In this document: in pieces, positions 8,858 to 18,862 of the stretch
How the letters are laid out: every line of letters starts with the position of its first letter
How positions within the stretch are numbered: the first letter of the stretch is position 1
Source: Maribacter_C sp947494565
GTDB taxonomy: Bacteria > Bacteroidota > Bacteroidia > Flavobacteriales > Flavobacteriaceae
Assembly: GCF_047345415.1 (NCBI RefSeq)
Contig: NZ_JBLFEP010000001.1
Coordinates: 1,054,001-1,118,000, forward strand
Direction: 5' to 3'
Length of the DNA: 64,000 bases
Notes under the pieces: model-generated
Seen by the model: only the letters and a program-made list of their open reading frames with translations
Databases searched by the model: none
Told to the model about the DNA's origin: nothing
Position numbers and translations under genes: made by a program

Positions 8858-11272
8858 TCACTCCGTACGTAAACTATTCACAGGATTGGCATTCGCCGCC
8901 TTAATAGCCTGAAAGCTTATTGTTGACAGCGCAATAGTCAAAGCTGCCATTCCACCAAGAATAAATACCACCCATGTAATATCAATATGATAGGTGTATT
9001 CTTCCAGCCATTGCATCATGAAATACCATGCAGTAGGCGCTGCAATCAAAAAAGCAATTGTAATCAAAACAATGAACTCTTTAGAAAATAAATAAACAAT
9101 ATTCACTACTGTCGCCCCCAATACTTTTCGAATTCCTGCTTCTTTTATTCGCTGGTTCACCATAAAAGAAGCAAGGCCATAAAGTCCTAAGCAACTCAAT
9201 AAAATAGCTATCACAGCAAATAGCTTGTACAAATGGGAAAGCTTACTTTCCTCTGCATAGAAATCAGCTATTTTGTGATCCAAAAATTGATAATCAAATG
9301 CATAGTTTGGAAAAGAATCGCCCCATATTTTTTCAATTTCCCCTAAGGTGTTCGAAATGGTACTTGTGGTCAACTTGATTCCCGCCAAACCGAACCAAGT
9401 TTTTCTATTGACCATGATAATCGAAGACATTCCATCTTTGAAAGTACTGCTATGGTAGTCTTTTACTACGCCAACTATTTCTCCTTCTATTCTTCCACCA
9501 GCAAGACTCGCCTTTTTGTTCAGGATTTCATTTGGCTCAACTATACCAAGACGTTTCATAAGGTCTTCATTCACCAAAATTTCTGTTCCTTCTGAAGGCT
9601 TTTTTACGTTTCTTCCAGCTATAAGTGAAAGCCCATAAGTTTCTAAATAATTGTGGTCGATACCTTTTCTAATACTGTAAAAATCAGTGTCTTCGGATGC
9701 ATTGTCATAAACAAATCTCGTCCAGTTATCGGTTCTATATTCTGTAGGGGTATTGGAGCTAAAGCTTACATTCTCAACTCCGTTTAAGCTCATTAGTGAA
9801 TTGCTTAGATAATTCATTTTGCTCAAGCTTACACTATCGGTAGGTATCGAGACATTTACAATTGCTTCTTTGTCATATCCCATAGATTGATTTGTAAAAT
9901 AATCCATTTGCTCTACGATAATCAGTGTGCCAAAAATGAGAACCTGCGCAATTGCGAATTGAAAAACAACCAACCCGCGTCTTAGCGCAAGGCCTTCATT
10001 TTTCCCCACCTTACTTTGATTTTTCAGTGCTGAAATCGGATTGAATTTAGAAAGCACTAGGGAGGGGTAAAATCCTGCTAAAAACGTAACAGCAACAATA
10101 ATTCCAGCACTTAAAACGAAGGTTTTTATGTTCAAAACAGGGGTGATGGAAAGTGGTAAATCAAGAAGTTTGGCCATTTGCGGCAAGAACACAAGAACTA
10201 TCAAAAAGGCAATACACGCAGCCAAAATTACAATGAGAAGGGTTTCAATCATAAACTGCGCTTTTAATTGAACTCTCGTTCCACCAATAACCTTTCTCAC
10301 CCCTATTTCTTTTGAGCGATTTACCGCTTGCGCTGTGGATAGGTTAATAAAATTGATACAGGCAATCAAGAGAATGAAAGCCCCTATTAGCCAAAGAATG
10401 TTAATGAGTTTCTGGCTGATGGCTTTACCACTAAAATTTCCCGTACGGGCATCGTAATGTACTTTATCCAGCGATTGAAGTACCTGGATATCTTTGTTCC
10501 TTCCGGTTTTTTTTTCTTTGGATAATACGTTCAAGCGTCCATTGATATCACTTTCAGAAACATTTGAAGGCAGCAATACATAACACCCAAAACTTCCATT
10601 TGTACCATTCCAATTATCCGAGGTTTCAAAATTAGACGTATAGCCTGTGCCATATGATATTACCGCTTTAAATTGCAAATCCGTATTTACGGGTATTGTT
10701 CCGAGAATACCTGTGACTGTTAAAACTTCGTTGTCATTCCACTTAATGGTTCTTCCTAAGGCATGTTCCCAATTGTCAAAATACTTTTCAGCCGTTTCCT
10801 TAGTAAGTACCACATTATTCAACCCTTCCAAAGTGGCTGGTTCACCCGCAAGCCATGTATAGTCAAGAATATCAAACAATTCAGGCTCGACTAAAAACAC
10901 CCCTTGCTCTTCCTTGAACTTCTTGACCGGATTACCATTTAAATCAAGAACTATTATTTGATCATCGCCCTCGGAATATATCGCCGATACCTTTTGTAAT
11001 TCTGGAAAAGAACTCTTCAACTCCAGTGGCAATGGATATGGCACTCCACTCCCATAAAAAATTTCAGGTTCGGCATGATGATATTCCGTCAATACCCGAT
11101 AAACTCGATCTTTCTTTTCATGATAATCATCAAAACTTGATTCAAATTGTGTTATAATAAAAATCATGAAACAAACGGCAATACCTATGGACAAACCCCC
11201 AATATTGATAAATGCATGGTTTTTTCGACGAATTAGATTTCTTAAAGCGACTTTAAAGTGGTTCTTTAACAT
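8858..11272 (-). CDS. FtsX/MacB-type ABC transporter permease (permease 10, AT-rich copy)
   Basis: 804 residues. Start MLKNHFKVALRNLIRRKNHA, first helix about 22-44, coupling motifs EIGVRKVIGGT and EAGIRKVLGAT, tail NPVNSLRTE. The family fold is clear, but the gene differs from its neighbours in base use: two lines counted by hand (9661-9720 and 9841-9900) have 20 and 18 G+C of 60, against 30 and 25 of 60 for two lines of the next gene (12001-12060 and 12061-12120). The flanking spacers (129 and 172 bp) are also longer than most in the array. Together these suggest later arrival or a different history from adjacent copies. Role inferred from family: inner-membrane permease using a separate ATPase. 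Confidence 0.92.
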   Translation of the reverse strand: MLKNHFKVALRNLIRRKNHAFINIGGLSIGIAVCFMIFIITQFESSFDDYHEKKDRVYRVLTEYHHAEPEIFYGSGVPYPLPLELKSSFPELQKVSAIYSEGDDQIIVLDLNGNPVKKFKEEQGVFLVEPELFDILDYTWLAGEPATLEGLNNVVLTKETAEKYFDNWEHALGRTIKWNDNEVLTVTGILGTIPVNTDLQFKAVISYGTGYTSNFETSDNWNGTNGSFGCYVLLPSNVSESDINGRLNVLSKEKKTGRNKDIQVLQSLDKVHYDARTGNFSGKAISQKLINILWLIGAFILLIACINFINLSTAQAVNRSKEIGVRKVIGGTRVQLKAQFMIETLLIVILAACIAFLIVLVFLPQMAKLLDLPLSITPVLNIKTFVLSAGIIVAVTFLAGFYPSLVLSKFNPISALKNQSKVGKNEGLALRRGLVVFQFAIAQVLIFGTLIIVEQMDYFTNQSMGYDKEAIVNVSIPTDSVSLSKMNYLSNSLMSLNGVENVSFSSNTPTEYRTDNWTRFVYDNASEDTDFYSIRKGIDHNYLETYGLSLIAGRNVKKPSEGTEILVNEDLMKRLGIVEPNEILNKKASLAGGRIEGEIVGVVKDYHSSTFKDGMSSIIMVNRKTWFGLAGIKLTTSTISNTLGEIEKIWGDSFPNYAFDYQFLDHKIADFYAEESKLSHLYKLFAVIAILLSCLGLYGLASFMVNQRIKEAGIRKVLGATVVNIVYLFSKEFIVLITIAFLIAAPTAWYFMMQWLEEYTYHIDITWVVFILGGMAALTIALSTISFQAIKAANANPVNSLRTE

Positions 11273-11444
11273 TGTCCTCTTTTTTAATTCCTATTTTCCT
11301 GACATTCGGAAATTCCAACTTTCATCCGTTTTACTGGCATTTTTTTGATTTGTAACTCGCTTCATTTCCCACTTGCCCCACTAGACAATCTCAAAAGTTG
11401 AAATCTCCACCTTACTACATACCCTCTACTTCATTAGCGAGAAA

Positions 11445-13844
11445 TCATTCGGTACGCAGGCTACTCACAGGGTTTGCATTCGCCGCCTTAATGGCTTGAA
11501 AACTTACGGTCAATAGCGTAATGGCCAAGGCGCCGACCACAGCCAACACGAAAATCCACCATTCCAAAATCACCCGATAGGGATAGTCTTGTAACCATCC
11601 GTTCATGATGTAATACGAAATCGGAATTGCAATAAAGCAAGAGATGATCACGAGCCTTAAAAAGTCTTTCGACAGCATGTTCCAAACATTGAAGGTGGAG
11701 GCTCCTAATACTTTACGTACACCGATCTCCTTGGTGCGCTGTTCGGCCACAAATGAAGTGAGTCCGAAGAGCCCAAGACAACTAATCAATATGGCAAGGG
11801 CCGTAAAGATGCCCGAAAGCGTACCGATTCGTTCTTCAGAAGCGAATTTCTCCCCATACTCGGCATCTACAAATTCATACTGAAACGGAATATCGGGAAA
11901 ATGCTCTTTGAAAATCCGTTGGATGACCTCAATGTTCTGAGTGGCACTTTGGTTGGGGTTCAACCGCAGATTATAATAACTTGAATTGTCAAATCTGTCA
12001 TACACATACACGCCCTGCTTCACCGGTTCATACGGGGATTGGGTAATCATGTCTTGAACCACTCCAATGATTTTCAAGGGTGGATTGGGGTCTTCCTCGT
12101 CATCGTCTTTTAAGAATTTGCCTACCGGATTTTCCATGCCAAGATACTTCTTGGCCGTTTCATTGATAAGGACCCCTAGGGAATCGGTGGCAAAATCACG
12201 TGAAAAATCCCTTCCTTCTACAATCTTGAGATTGAGTGATTTGGCATACTCGGGAGAGACTTCGGTCCAGGCGAGATCTTCTTGAAAACCATCGGGTTTT
12301 CCCTCCCAGGTAAATCCGCCTCTATTTGACCAAATACGGGTCGTAGGGCTACTCGACGATGACATTTCCACGATGGCGTTCGAGTTGAGAAACTCGCTGC
12401 GCATCAGGTCATATTTGCCATTGAAATCTTGACTAAAGGTCGGAATCTGTATCAAGCCCTCCTTATCGTAGCCAACAGGCCTGTTTTTTGCATGGTTGAT
12501 CTGTTGCATCACAATGACGGTACCAATGATAAATGCCACGGAAACCGTAAACTGAAGTACTACCAGAATTTTTCTGGGCAGGCCGGCATACTTGCCTGCT
12601 TTAAAGGTTCCTTTTAAGACATCCACAGGGCGAAACGAAGACAGGTATAGGGCGGGATAGCTACCGGCAACTAAAGCTGTAAACAAGATAAAAACCAATG
12701 AGATACCCCAAAAAACAGGGTTTAGCCATGGAAATGAGATTTCTTTTCTTGAGAGTTCATTGAACCCATTGAGGGATAGGAGGACGATAACCACTGAGAT
12801 AAAAAACGCGAACAGCACCACCAAGAACGACTCACTTAAGAACTGATTGACCAATTGTCCTCTTTGTGACCCGATCGACTTTCGAATACCTACTTCCTTG
12901 GCGCGCTTCTCAGAACGGGCAGTGCTTAGATTCATGAAGTTGATACAGGCCAAAAGCAATACGAAAGCGCCGATAATACCGAATAGCCAAACGTATTTTA
13001 TACGACCTCCGGTTTGCACTCCATCTTCGAAATTATTTCTCAAATACCAGTCTTCCATCGGGAACAGAAATATTTGAGGATTGAATTCCGCGGTATCTTC
13101 ATTTAAATCCTTCTTCACATTGCGTATCGCTTGGGTCACTTTGTCAATACTGGTGTTCTCTTGAATCTGTACGAACATTTGAAAGGAATTGTTGCCCCAT
13201 TGGTCTTCCGCATTCTTCACCCATTCCCTAGAGGCGAGGTATTGCTCCCATGGAATGATATACTCGGTATCTTCAAAAGAGTTGTTCACCGGAATATCCT
13301 TATAGACGCTCGTGACCATTAGGTCATATTGGTTGCTGACCTTGACGATTTTACCAAGGGGGTCGGCCGATCCGAAAAGGGCTTCTGCCGTAGATTCGGA
13401 AAGCATAATGGAATTCACTTCCCGTAATCCATCTTTTTCGCCCTTTATGATTTGAAGGTCCAATAGTTCGGGGGCTTCTCTTTGCATATAATTGCCTGGA
13501 CGGGATAGGCTGTTCTCTTCGAACTTCAGGTACAGATCATTGGTCCAAGAGGCCATAATGAGATGTTTGAAGTTATCGCCATAGCCATCTCTCAATGCCT
13601 TCTCCAACGGTCGGGGAATGGCTGGCCCCGTTCCGGTTCTCCCATTAAAGGTTTGTGATTGATATACTTGGGCGATATGGTCTTTCTGTTGGAAATAGCT
13701 GTTGTGCGACAGTTCATCGACTACCCAGAGACCGATTAGAAGGGTCACGGCCATACCGAGCGCCAGTCCGCCGATATTGATGGCGGTATATCCTTTATTC
13801 TTCTTTAGGTTTCTCCATGCGATTTTCAAATAATTTTTAAACAT
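11445..13844 (-). CDS. FtsX/MacB-type ABC transporter permease (permease 9)
   Basis: 799 residues. Start MFKNYLKIAWRNLKKNKGYT, first helix about 20-42, first coupling motif EVGIRKSIGSQRGQ, second EIGVRKVLGAS, tail NPVSSLRTE. The first periplasmic domain carries TGTGPAIPRPLEKAL. A patch DDDEEDPNP in the second domain, about three quarters along the protein, is acidic and absent from most paralogues; it could face metal or a cationic ligand, but that is a guess. The leader before the ATG reads AAAATCGAGAATC, the array's shared start box. It lies 71 bp downstream of the 13916 gene. Family assignment is firm, substrate unknown. Confidence 0.93.
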   Translation of the reverse strand: MFKNYLKIAWRNLKKNKGYTAINIGGLALGMAVTLLIGLWVVDELSHNSYFQQKDHIAQVYQSQTFNGRTGTGPAIPRPLEKALRDGYGDNFKHLIMASWTNDLYLKFEENSLSRPGNYMQREAPELLDLQIIKGEKDGLREVNSIMLSESTAEALFGSADPLGKIVKVSNQYDLMVTSVYKDIPVNNSFEDTEYIIPWEQYLASREWVKNAEDQWGNNSFQMFVQIQENTSIDKVTQAIRNVKKDLNEDTAEFNPQIFLFPMEDWYLRNNFEDGVQTGGRIKYVWLFGIIGAFVLLLACINFMNLSTARSEKRAKEVGIRKSIGSQRGQLVNQFLSESFLVVLFAFFISVVIVLLSLNGFNELSRKEISFPWLNPVFWGISLVFILFTALVAGSYPALYLSSFRPVDVLKGTFKAGKYAGLPRKILVVLQFTVSVAFIIGTVIVMQQINHAKNRPVGYDKEGLIQIPTFSQDFNGKYDLMRSEFLNSNAIVEMSSSSSPTTRIWSNRGGFTWEGKPDGFQEDLAWTEVSPEYAKSLNLKIVEGRDFSRDFATDSLGVLINETAKKYLGMENPVGKFLKDDDEEDPNPPLKIIGVVQDMITQSPYEPVKQGVYVYDRFDNSSYYNLRLNPNQSATQNIEVIQRIFKEHFPDIPFQYEFVDAEYGEKFASEERIGTLSGIFTALAILISCLGLFGLTSFVAEQRTKEIGVRKVLGASTFNVWNMLSKDFLRLVIISCFIAIPISYYIMNGWLQDYPYRVILEWWIFVLAVVGALAITLLTVSFQAIKAANANPVSSLRTE

Positions 13845-13915
13845 GATTCTCGATTTTGATTGATTCTTTTTTGATTGGTGTCTCTATATAGAGACTCCAT
13901 AAAATGTAAAGTGTT

Positions 13916-16351
13916 TCACTCTGTGCGTAAACTTTTTACCGGGTTGACAATTGCGGCCTTGATACTTTGATAACTGACGGTGATAATTGAGATGATTACG
14001 GCTAAGAAAGCCGCCAAGACAAACACCCAAACACCTATCTCGATACGATATGAAAAATCTTCAAGCCATTTATTCATCGCATACCACCCCAGGGGCAATG
14101 AAATACAGATTCCAATCGCAACCAGCTTTAGGAAGTCTATGGTCAACCGATATGAAATCTGCCCAACGCTTGCGCCCAGTACTTTTCTGACTCCGATTTC
14201 TTTCGTACGCTTTTCGGCGTTAAAGGCAGCTAATCCAAATAACCCAAGACAGGCGATTAAAATGGAAAGGGTAGTGAAAATAATAAAGATGCGGCCCAAA
14301 CGCTGTTCAGATTTATAGGTTTCGTTAAAGGAATCCTCCATGAAATAATAGTCAAAGGGCTGGCCAGGGGCTACTTCATTCCAGAGACCTTCAATACTCG
14401 CAATAGCATTTGAAAAGTCATCGGCCTGTAATTTTACTGCCATGGATCCGGCGCTGTTGCTCAAATGCAGGCTCAGCGACTCGATTTCTTCCCTGAACGG
14501 GGAAAAATGAAAATCCTTCACGACTCCTATGATGGTAAAATACTCAGGGTTCTCCTCGCCCATATCAGGCGTATATCTTTTGCCTATGACCTCTTCAGGA
14601 GAGATGCCGATGACGGAAACGGCAGATTCATTAATAACGATACTTGTCGAATCGTTCTTAAATGCCTTATCGAAACTTCTCCCCGCAATGATTTCGAAGC
14701 CCATGGTGGACACATAGTCATAATCAACGCCCCATCGTTGCATGCTTAACGCATTTTCTTGTGTCGTAGCCCCTTCTTCCGGAGTAAAAGTACTATCTCC
14801 CCGAGTGGAGGGTGTTGGAAAATAACTGCTCAAGGTGGCATTTTTAACGAAGCCTAATTTTTTTACTTCGGCCTTAAAAGAATCCATTTGTTCCCCTAAG
14901 GAAAACACGTCATTGACGATCAGTACCTGATCTTTTGAAAAACCAAGATCTTTATTTTGAATATATTTCAGCTGCTGATATACCACTAGTGTACTCACGA
15001 TCAAGAAGACCGAAATGGCGAATTGAAATATGACCAAACCATTTCTGACTTTTCCACCTCCCAGGCTATTGCCACCACCTCCTTTGAGCACTTTTACAGG
15101 CATGAATTTTGACATGAAAAAGGCGGGATAACTTCCTGAAAAAAGTGCTAGAGCCAATCCGCAAATCAGTAAAACCAGCCAAAATAGTGGATTGCCATAG
15201 GGCATTGAAATGTCCTTATCGGCCAGCTCATTAAAAAAAGGCAGCACAATAATGGCCAATACAATGGCCACCAAAAGAGAGGCAAAGGAAACCAAGCCCG
15301 ATTCGATTAAAAATTGCCTTACCAACTCTAGCTTATTCGACCCCAGGGTCTTTCGAATGCCTACCTCCTTCGCACGTTTCATGGAATGGGCCGTTGACAG
15401 ATTCATAAAGTTCACCGAGGCCAGCACAAGTAGGAATATGGCAATAAACGATAGAATGTAAATACTTTGAATATCGTTGTTACCGCTTATTTCCGCTACT
15501 CGATCGGACTTTAAATGTATATCGGTAAGTGGAATCGTACTATATATCAAATGATTGCCGGCCGCTTTAAACTGTTCTTCCGTAATACCGGGCATGAACT
15601 GCTGTACGCCGGGTATAACATACTTGCCCAAAAACCCGCGCAAAGGTTCCTGTATACTCTCGATATTGGCCGAAGGAATCAATTTGATGAAGGTTTGGTA
15701 GTTATTACTCCCCCAATTCACTACCCTCGAATCTTCATAACCGGCCATGGACAAGAAAATCGAATGGTCTCTTAGAAAGGAGTTTTTAGGCGGGTCTTCC
15801 ATCACCCCTTTAACCGTATAGGTTTCGGTATTGTTCAACAGCACATTTTGGCCTATGGCTTCCTGAATTCCAAAGTGCTTTTCTGCCGCCGATCGGGTTA
15901 ACACCAATGTATTCGGTGATTTCAAAGCCGTTTTTTTGTCTCCCGCCAAAAGGTCGAGGCCAAACATTTCAAAAAAGGTGGAGTCCACAAAGGTGCTCTG
16001 CAGCTCTTTGACATTTACATCGGCATCCGTCTTTCGAATCAACATGCTACCCCTAGTACGGAATCGCATCGCCAATGCTACCTCGGAGAAATCGTTTTCA
16101 ACCGATGCCGCCATAGGGGCAGGGGTAACGGCAAATTTGCGGTCTTCCCCTCCAAATTTAATATCCGCGTTGATCCTATGAATACGGTCTGCATCGGCGA
16201 ACATCGTATCATAGCTAAGTTCGTCATAAATATATAGTGAAATCAACAGCCCCCCTGCAATACCTATGGCCAAGCCAAATGTATTCAGAAAGGTAAAAAA
16301 AGGCTGTTTTCTTAAACTTCTCCAGGCAATTTTTAGATGGTTTTTAAACAT
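13916..16351 (-). CDS. FtsX/MacB-type ABC transporter permease (permease 8, A/F/G subgroup)
   Basis: 811 residues, close sister of the next gene (16393) and of the gene at 985. All three share the N-terminus RSL(R/K)KQPFF.FLNTFGLA, the MFADA.RI.RI.ADIKFGG segment of the first periplasmic domain, and the tail AIVNPVKSLRT(E/D). Coupling motifs EVGIRKTLGSN and EIGVRKVLGAS. The second periplasmic domain has a local insertion (TFTPEEGATTQ) relative to the 16393 gene. It lies 41 bp from that gene and both have the same leader before ATG (TCATCAAAAAACGA or near-identical), which points to a tandem duplication of the pair. Substrate unknown. Confidence 0.93.
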   Translation of the reverse strand: MFKNHLKIAWRSLRKQPFFTFLNTFGLAIGIAGGLLISLYIYDELSYDTMFADADRIHRINADIKFGGEDRKFAVTPAPMAASVENDFSEVALAMRFRTRGSMLIRKTDADVNVKELQSTFVDSTFFEMFGLDLLAGDKKTALKSPNTLVLTRSAAEKHFGIQEAIGQNVLLNNTETYTVKGVMEDPPKNSFLRDHSIFLSMAGYEDSRVVNWGSNNYQTFIKLIPSANIESIQEPLRGFLGKYVIPGVQQFMPGITEEQFKAAGNHLIYSTIPLTDIHLKSDRVAEISGNNDIQSIYILSFIAIFLLVLASVNFMNLSTAHSMKRAKEVGIRKTLGSNKLELVRQFLIESGLVSFASLLVAIVLAIIVLPFFNELADKDISMPYGNPLFWLVLLICGLALALFSGSYPAFFMSKFMPVKVLKGGGGNSLGGGKVRNGLVIFQFAISVFLIVSTLVVYQQLKYIQNKDLGFSKDQVLIVNDVFSLGEQMDSFKAEVKKLGFVKNATLSSYFPTPSTRGDSTFTPEEGATTQENALSMQRWGVDYDYVSTMGFEIIAGRSFDKAFKNDSTSIVINESAVSVIGISPEEVIGKRYTPDMGEENPEYFTIIGVVKDFHFSPFREEIESLSLHLSNSAGSMAVKLQADDFSNAIASIEGLWNEVAPGQPFDYYFMEDSFNETYKSEQRLGRIFIIFTTLSILIACLGLFGLAAFNAEKRTKEIGVRKVLGASVGQISYRLTIDFLKLVAIGICISLPLGWYAMNKWLEDFSYRIEIGVWVFVLAAFLAVIISIITVSYQSIKAAIVNPVKSLRTE

Positions 16352-16392
16352 GATTTTCGTTTTTTGATGATGATGTGATTGATGTTGTTATC

Positions 16393-18825
16393 TCATTCCG
16401 TACGCAAACTTTTTACAGGGTTTACTATAGCCGCCTTGATACTTTGATAACTTACCGTGAGAATCGCAATGCCAACCGCGGATAATCCAGCTAATGCCAG
16501 AATCCACCAGTCTATTTGAATGCGATATGAAAAATCTTCGAGCCATTTATTCATGGCTAGCCAGCCTAAAGGGAGTGATATTAGAATAGCAACCCCGACC
16601 AGTTTTAGAAAATCGGTCGTAAGAGTATAGGTTATTTGGGTGACACTTGCGCCCAATACTTTGCGCACTCCTATTTCCTTCTTGCGCTTTTCAGCGTTGA
16701 AGGCCGCAAGGCCAAATAAACCTAGGCAGGCGATGAAAATGGACAAGACCGTAAATATCATGAATATCTTTCCCAAACGCTTTTCCGCTTGATAGGTATC
16801 GTTAAAAGAATCTTCCATAAAACTATACGCAAAAGGTTGTGAAGGAACCAATTTGGTCCAGATACCTTCTATGGCCGAAAGCGTGCTTCTTATGTCTCTA
16901 GTATCCATTTTTATGGCCATATTTCCCGTTGAACGTCCTAGTCTTAAACTTAGGGCGCCTATTTCTTCTCTTAGTGACCTAAAATGAAAGTTTTCGACAA
17001 CCCCGATAACCGTATAGTACGTGCCATCTTCATCACCCAAATCGCTTGAAAGCCGAATACCTAAGACCTCTTCAGGTTCAAGACCAAGTAGTGAAACGGC
17101 CGTTTCGTTGATAATTAAGGCGGTAGAATCATTTACGCGCCGAGTATCGAAATCACGGCCTGCAACGAGCTTCAAATCTATAGAGGAAACATAATCGTAA
17201 TCTACCAACCACCGCTGCATATTAACGGCATTTTCTTGTTCTGTAGCTCCTTCTCTGAAGAATGTATAATCGGATCTAGAAGAAGGTGTCGGCAGAAAAC
17301 TGGATAGTGTGGCTTTTTTCACCTGCGCCAAGTTCTCCACTTCCTTCTTGAATGCATCGGCCTTATCCCCTGCGCCATAAACGTCATTTACGATCAACAC
17401 CTGGTCTTTGGAAAAACCCAGTTCTTTATTTTGAATAAAGTTTATTTGCTGAAAAACAACAATGGTGGCTACTATTAAAAACACCGAAATGGCGAATTGA
17501 AAAACAACCAACGAATTTCTGATATTTCCTCCTCCTACACTGCTTTTCCCTAAGCCTTTCAAGACTTTTACGGGCATAAACCTTGACATGAAAAATGCCG
17601 GATACCACCCTGCCAACAAGCTCAATACTGCTGTAGCGAAAAACAGTACAATCCAAAAAACGGGTTTTGTAAACGGTATTGTTATTTCGGTATCGGCTAA
17701 TTCGTTAAAAAAAGGTATCGCTAAAAGCGTTAAAGCTATGGCCAAGCCGAGAGATATAAACGAGATAAGGGCCGACTCGGTCAAAAACTGTTTGACCAAA
17801 CCTGATTTATCAGATCCAAGAGTTTTACGAATACCGACTTCTTTGGCGCGCTTTAAAGAGTGGGCGGTAGATAAGTTCATGAAATTGACACTTGCCAATA
17901 GTATCAAGAATATGCCAATGAAGAGAAGAATATAAATATTCTGAATAGACCCGTTCGCACTAAGTTCAATGTTGGCTTTAGAATACAAATGAATATCTGT
18001 AAGTGGCATTGAATAATAATTCACATAATTGCCGGAAGCCCTAAACTGCTCTTCGGTAATACCAGGATAAATGTTTTGTACCCAAGGGATCAAATACTTA
18101 CCGACCATTCCTTGTAACTCATCTTTAATATCCGCTATGTTGGCACTAGGAATCAGTTTAATAAACGTAAAATAGTTATGACTGCCCCATTCATTTTGCT
18201 GTGCGTCCTCATAACCGGACATGGCCATAAAGACCGTTCGATTTTTTAAGATCGAATTCTTCGGAAGATCCTCAATGACACCTGTTACCGTGTACGTATC
18301 GGTATTGTCCAACAAAAGTTCTTGCCCCACCGCATTGTTTATTCCAAAGTGCTTTTCTGCTGCTGTTCTTGTTAAGACAAGGGTATTCGGTGACTCTAGC
18401 GCTGTTGCTTCATCTCCAGCCAATAATTCAATTCCGAACATTTTAAAAAAGCTCGCATCAGCAAAAGCAGTGTTAAGTTCTTTGGTATTGTTTTCCGTAT
18501 CACTCCTTCTAATGAGCATTCCGCCCATATTCCTAATTCTGGTGACCATTTCAATTTGAGAAAAATCACTTTTCAATGCCGCGGCCATTGGGGAAGCTGT
18601 CTCGGCCGAAATGGTTTCATCGCCACCGAATTTTATATCCGCATTGATCCTATGGATACGTTCGGCATCAGCGAACATTTTATCATTACCAAGTTCATCG
18701 TAAATGTAGAGCGCAATCAACAGGGCTCCGGCCATTCCAATGGCAAGTCCAAATGTGTTCAGAAAGGTAAAAAAGGGTTGTTTTCTTAAACTTCTCCAGG
18801 CAATTTTTAGATGGTTTTTAAACAT
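16393..18825 (-). CDS. FtsX/MacB-type ABC transporter permease (permease 7, A/F/G subgroup)
   Basis: 810 residues. Its first 26 residues are the same as in the 13916 gene (to FLNTFGLAIG), and it stays alignable over the whole length, including RIHRINADIKFGGD, the MPLTDIHLYS segment before the second helix, and tail NPVKSLRTE. Coupling motifs EVGIRKTLGSD and EIGVRKVLGAS. Divergence from its sister is concentrated in the two periplasmic domains, while helices and coupling segments are nearly constant. That pattern fits a shared motor with changing periplasmic partner or substrate, though it is also what relaxed surface constraint would give. The leader is AAAAACGAGAATC before ATG. Confidence 0.93.
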   Translation of the reverse strand: MFKNHLKIAWRSLRKQPFFTFLNTFGLAIGMAGALLIALYIYDELGNDKMFADAERIHRINADIKFGGDETISAETASPMAAALKSDFSQIEMVTRIRNMGGMLIRRSDTENNTKELNTAFADASFFKMFGIELLAGDEATALESPNTLVLTRTAAEKHFGINNAVGQELLLDNTDTYTVTGVIEDLPKNSILKNRTVFMAMSGYEDAQQNEWGSHNYFTFIKLIPSANIADIKDELQGMVGKYLIPWVQNIYPGITEEQFRASGNYVNYYSMPLTDIHLYSKANIELSANGSIQNIYILLFIGIFLILLASVNFMNLSTAHSLKRAKEVGIRKTLGSDKSGLVKQFLTESALISFISLGLAIALTLLAIPFFNELADTEITIPFTKPVFWIVLFFATAVLSLLAGWYPAFFMSRFMPVKVLKGLGKSSVGGGNIRNSLVVFQFAISVFLIVATIVVFQQINFIQNKELGFSKDQVLIVNDVYGAGDKADAFKKEVENLAQVKKATLSSFLPTPSSRSDYTFFREGATEQENAVNMQRWLVDYDYVSSIDLKLVAGRDFDTRRVNDSTALIINETAVSLLGLEPEEVLGIRLSSDLGDEDGTYYTVIGVVENFHFRSLREEIGALSLRLGRSTGNMAIKMDTRDIRSTLSAIEGIWTKLVPSQPFAYSFMEDSFNDTYQAEKRLGKIFMIFTVLSIFIACLGLFGLAAFNAEKRKKEIGVRKVLGASVTQITYTLTTDFLKLVGVAILISLPLGWLAMNKWLEDFSYRIQIDWWILALAGLSAVGIAILTVSYQSIKAAIVNPVKSLRTE

Positions 18826-18862
18826 GATTCTCGTTTTTGATGATGATACTCTTGCTGTTATT

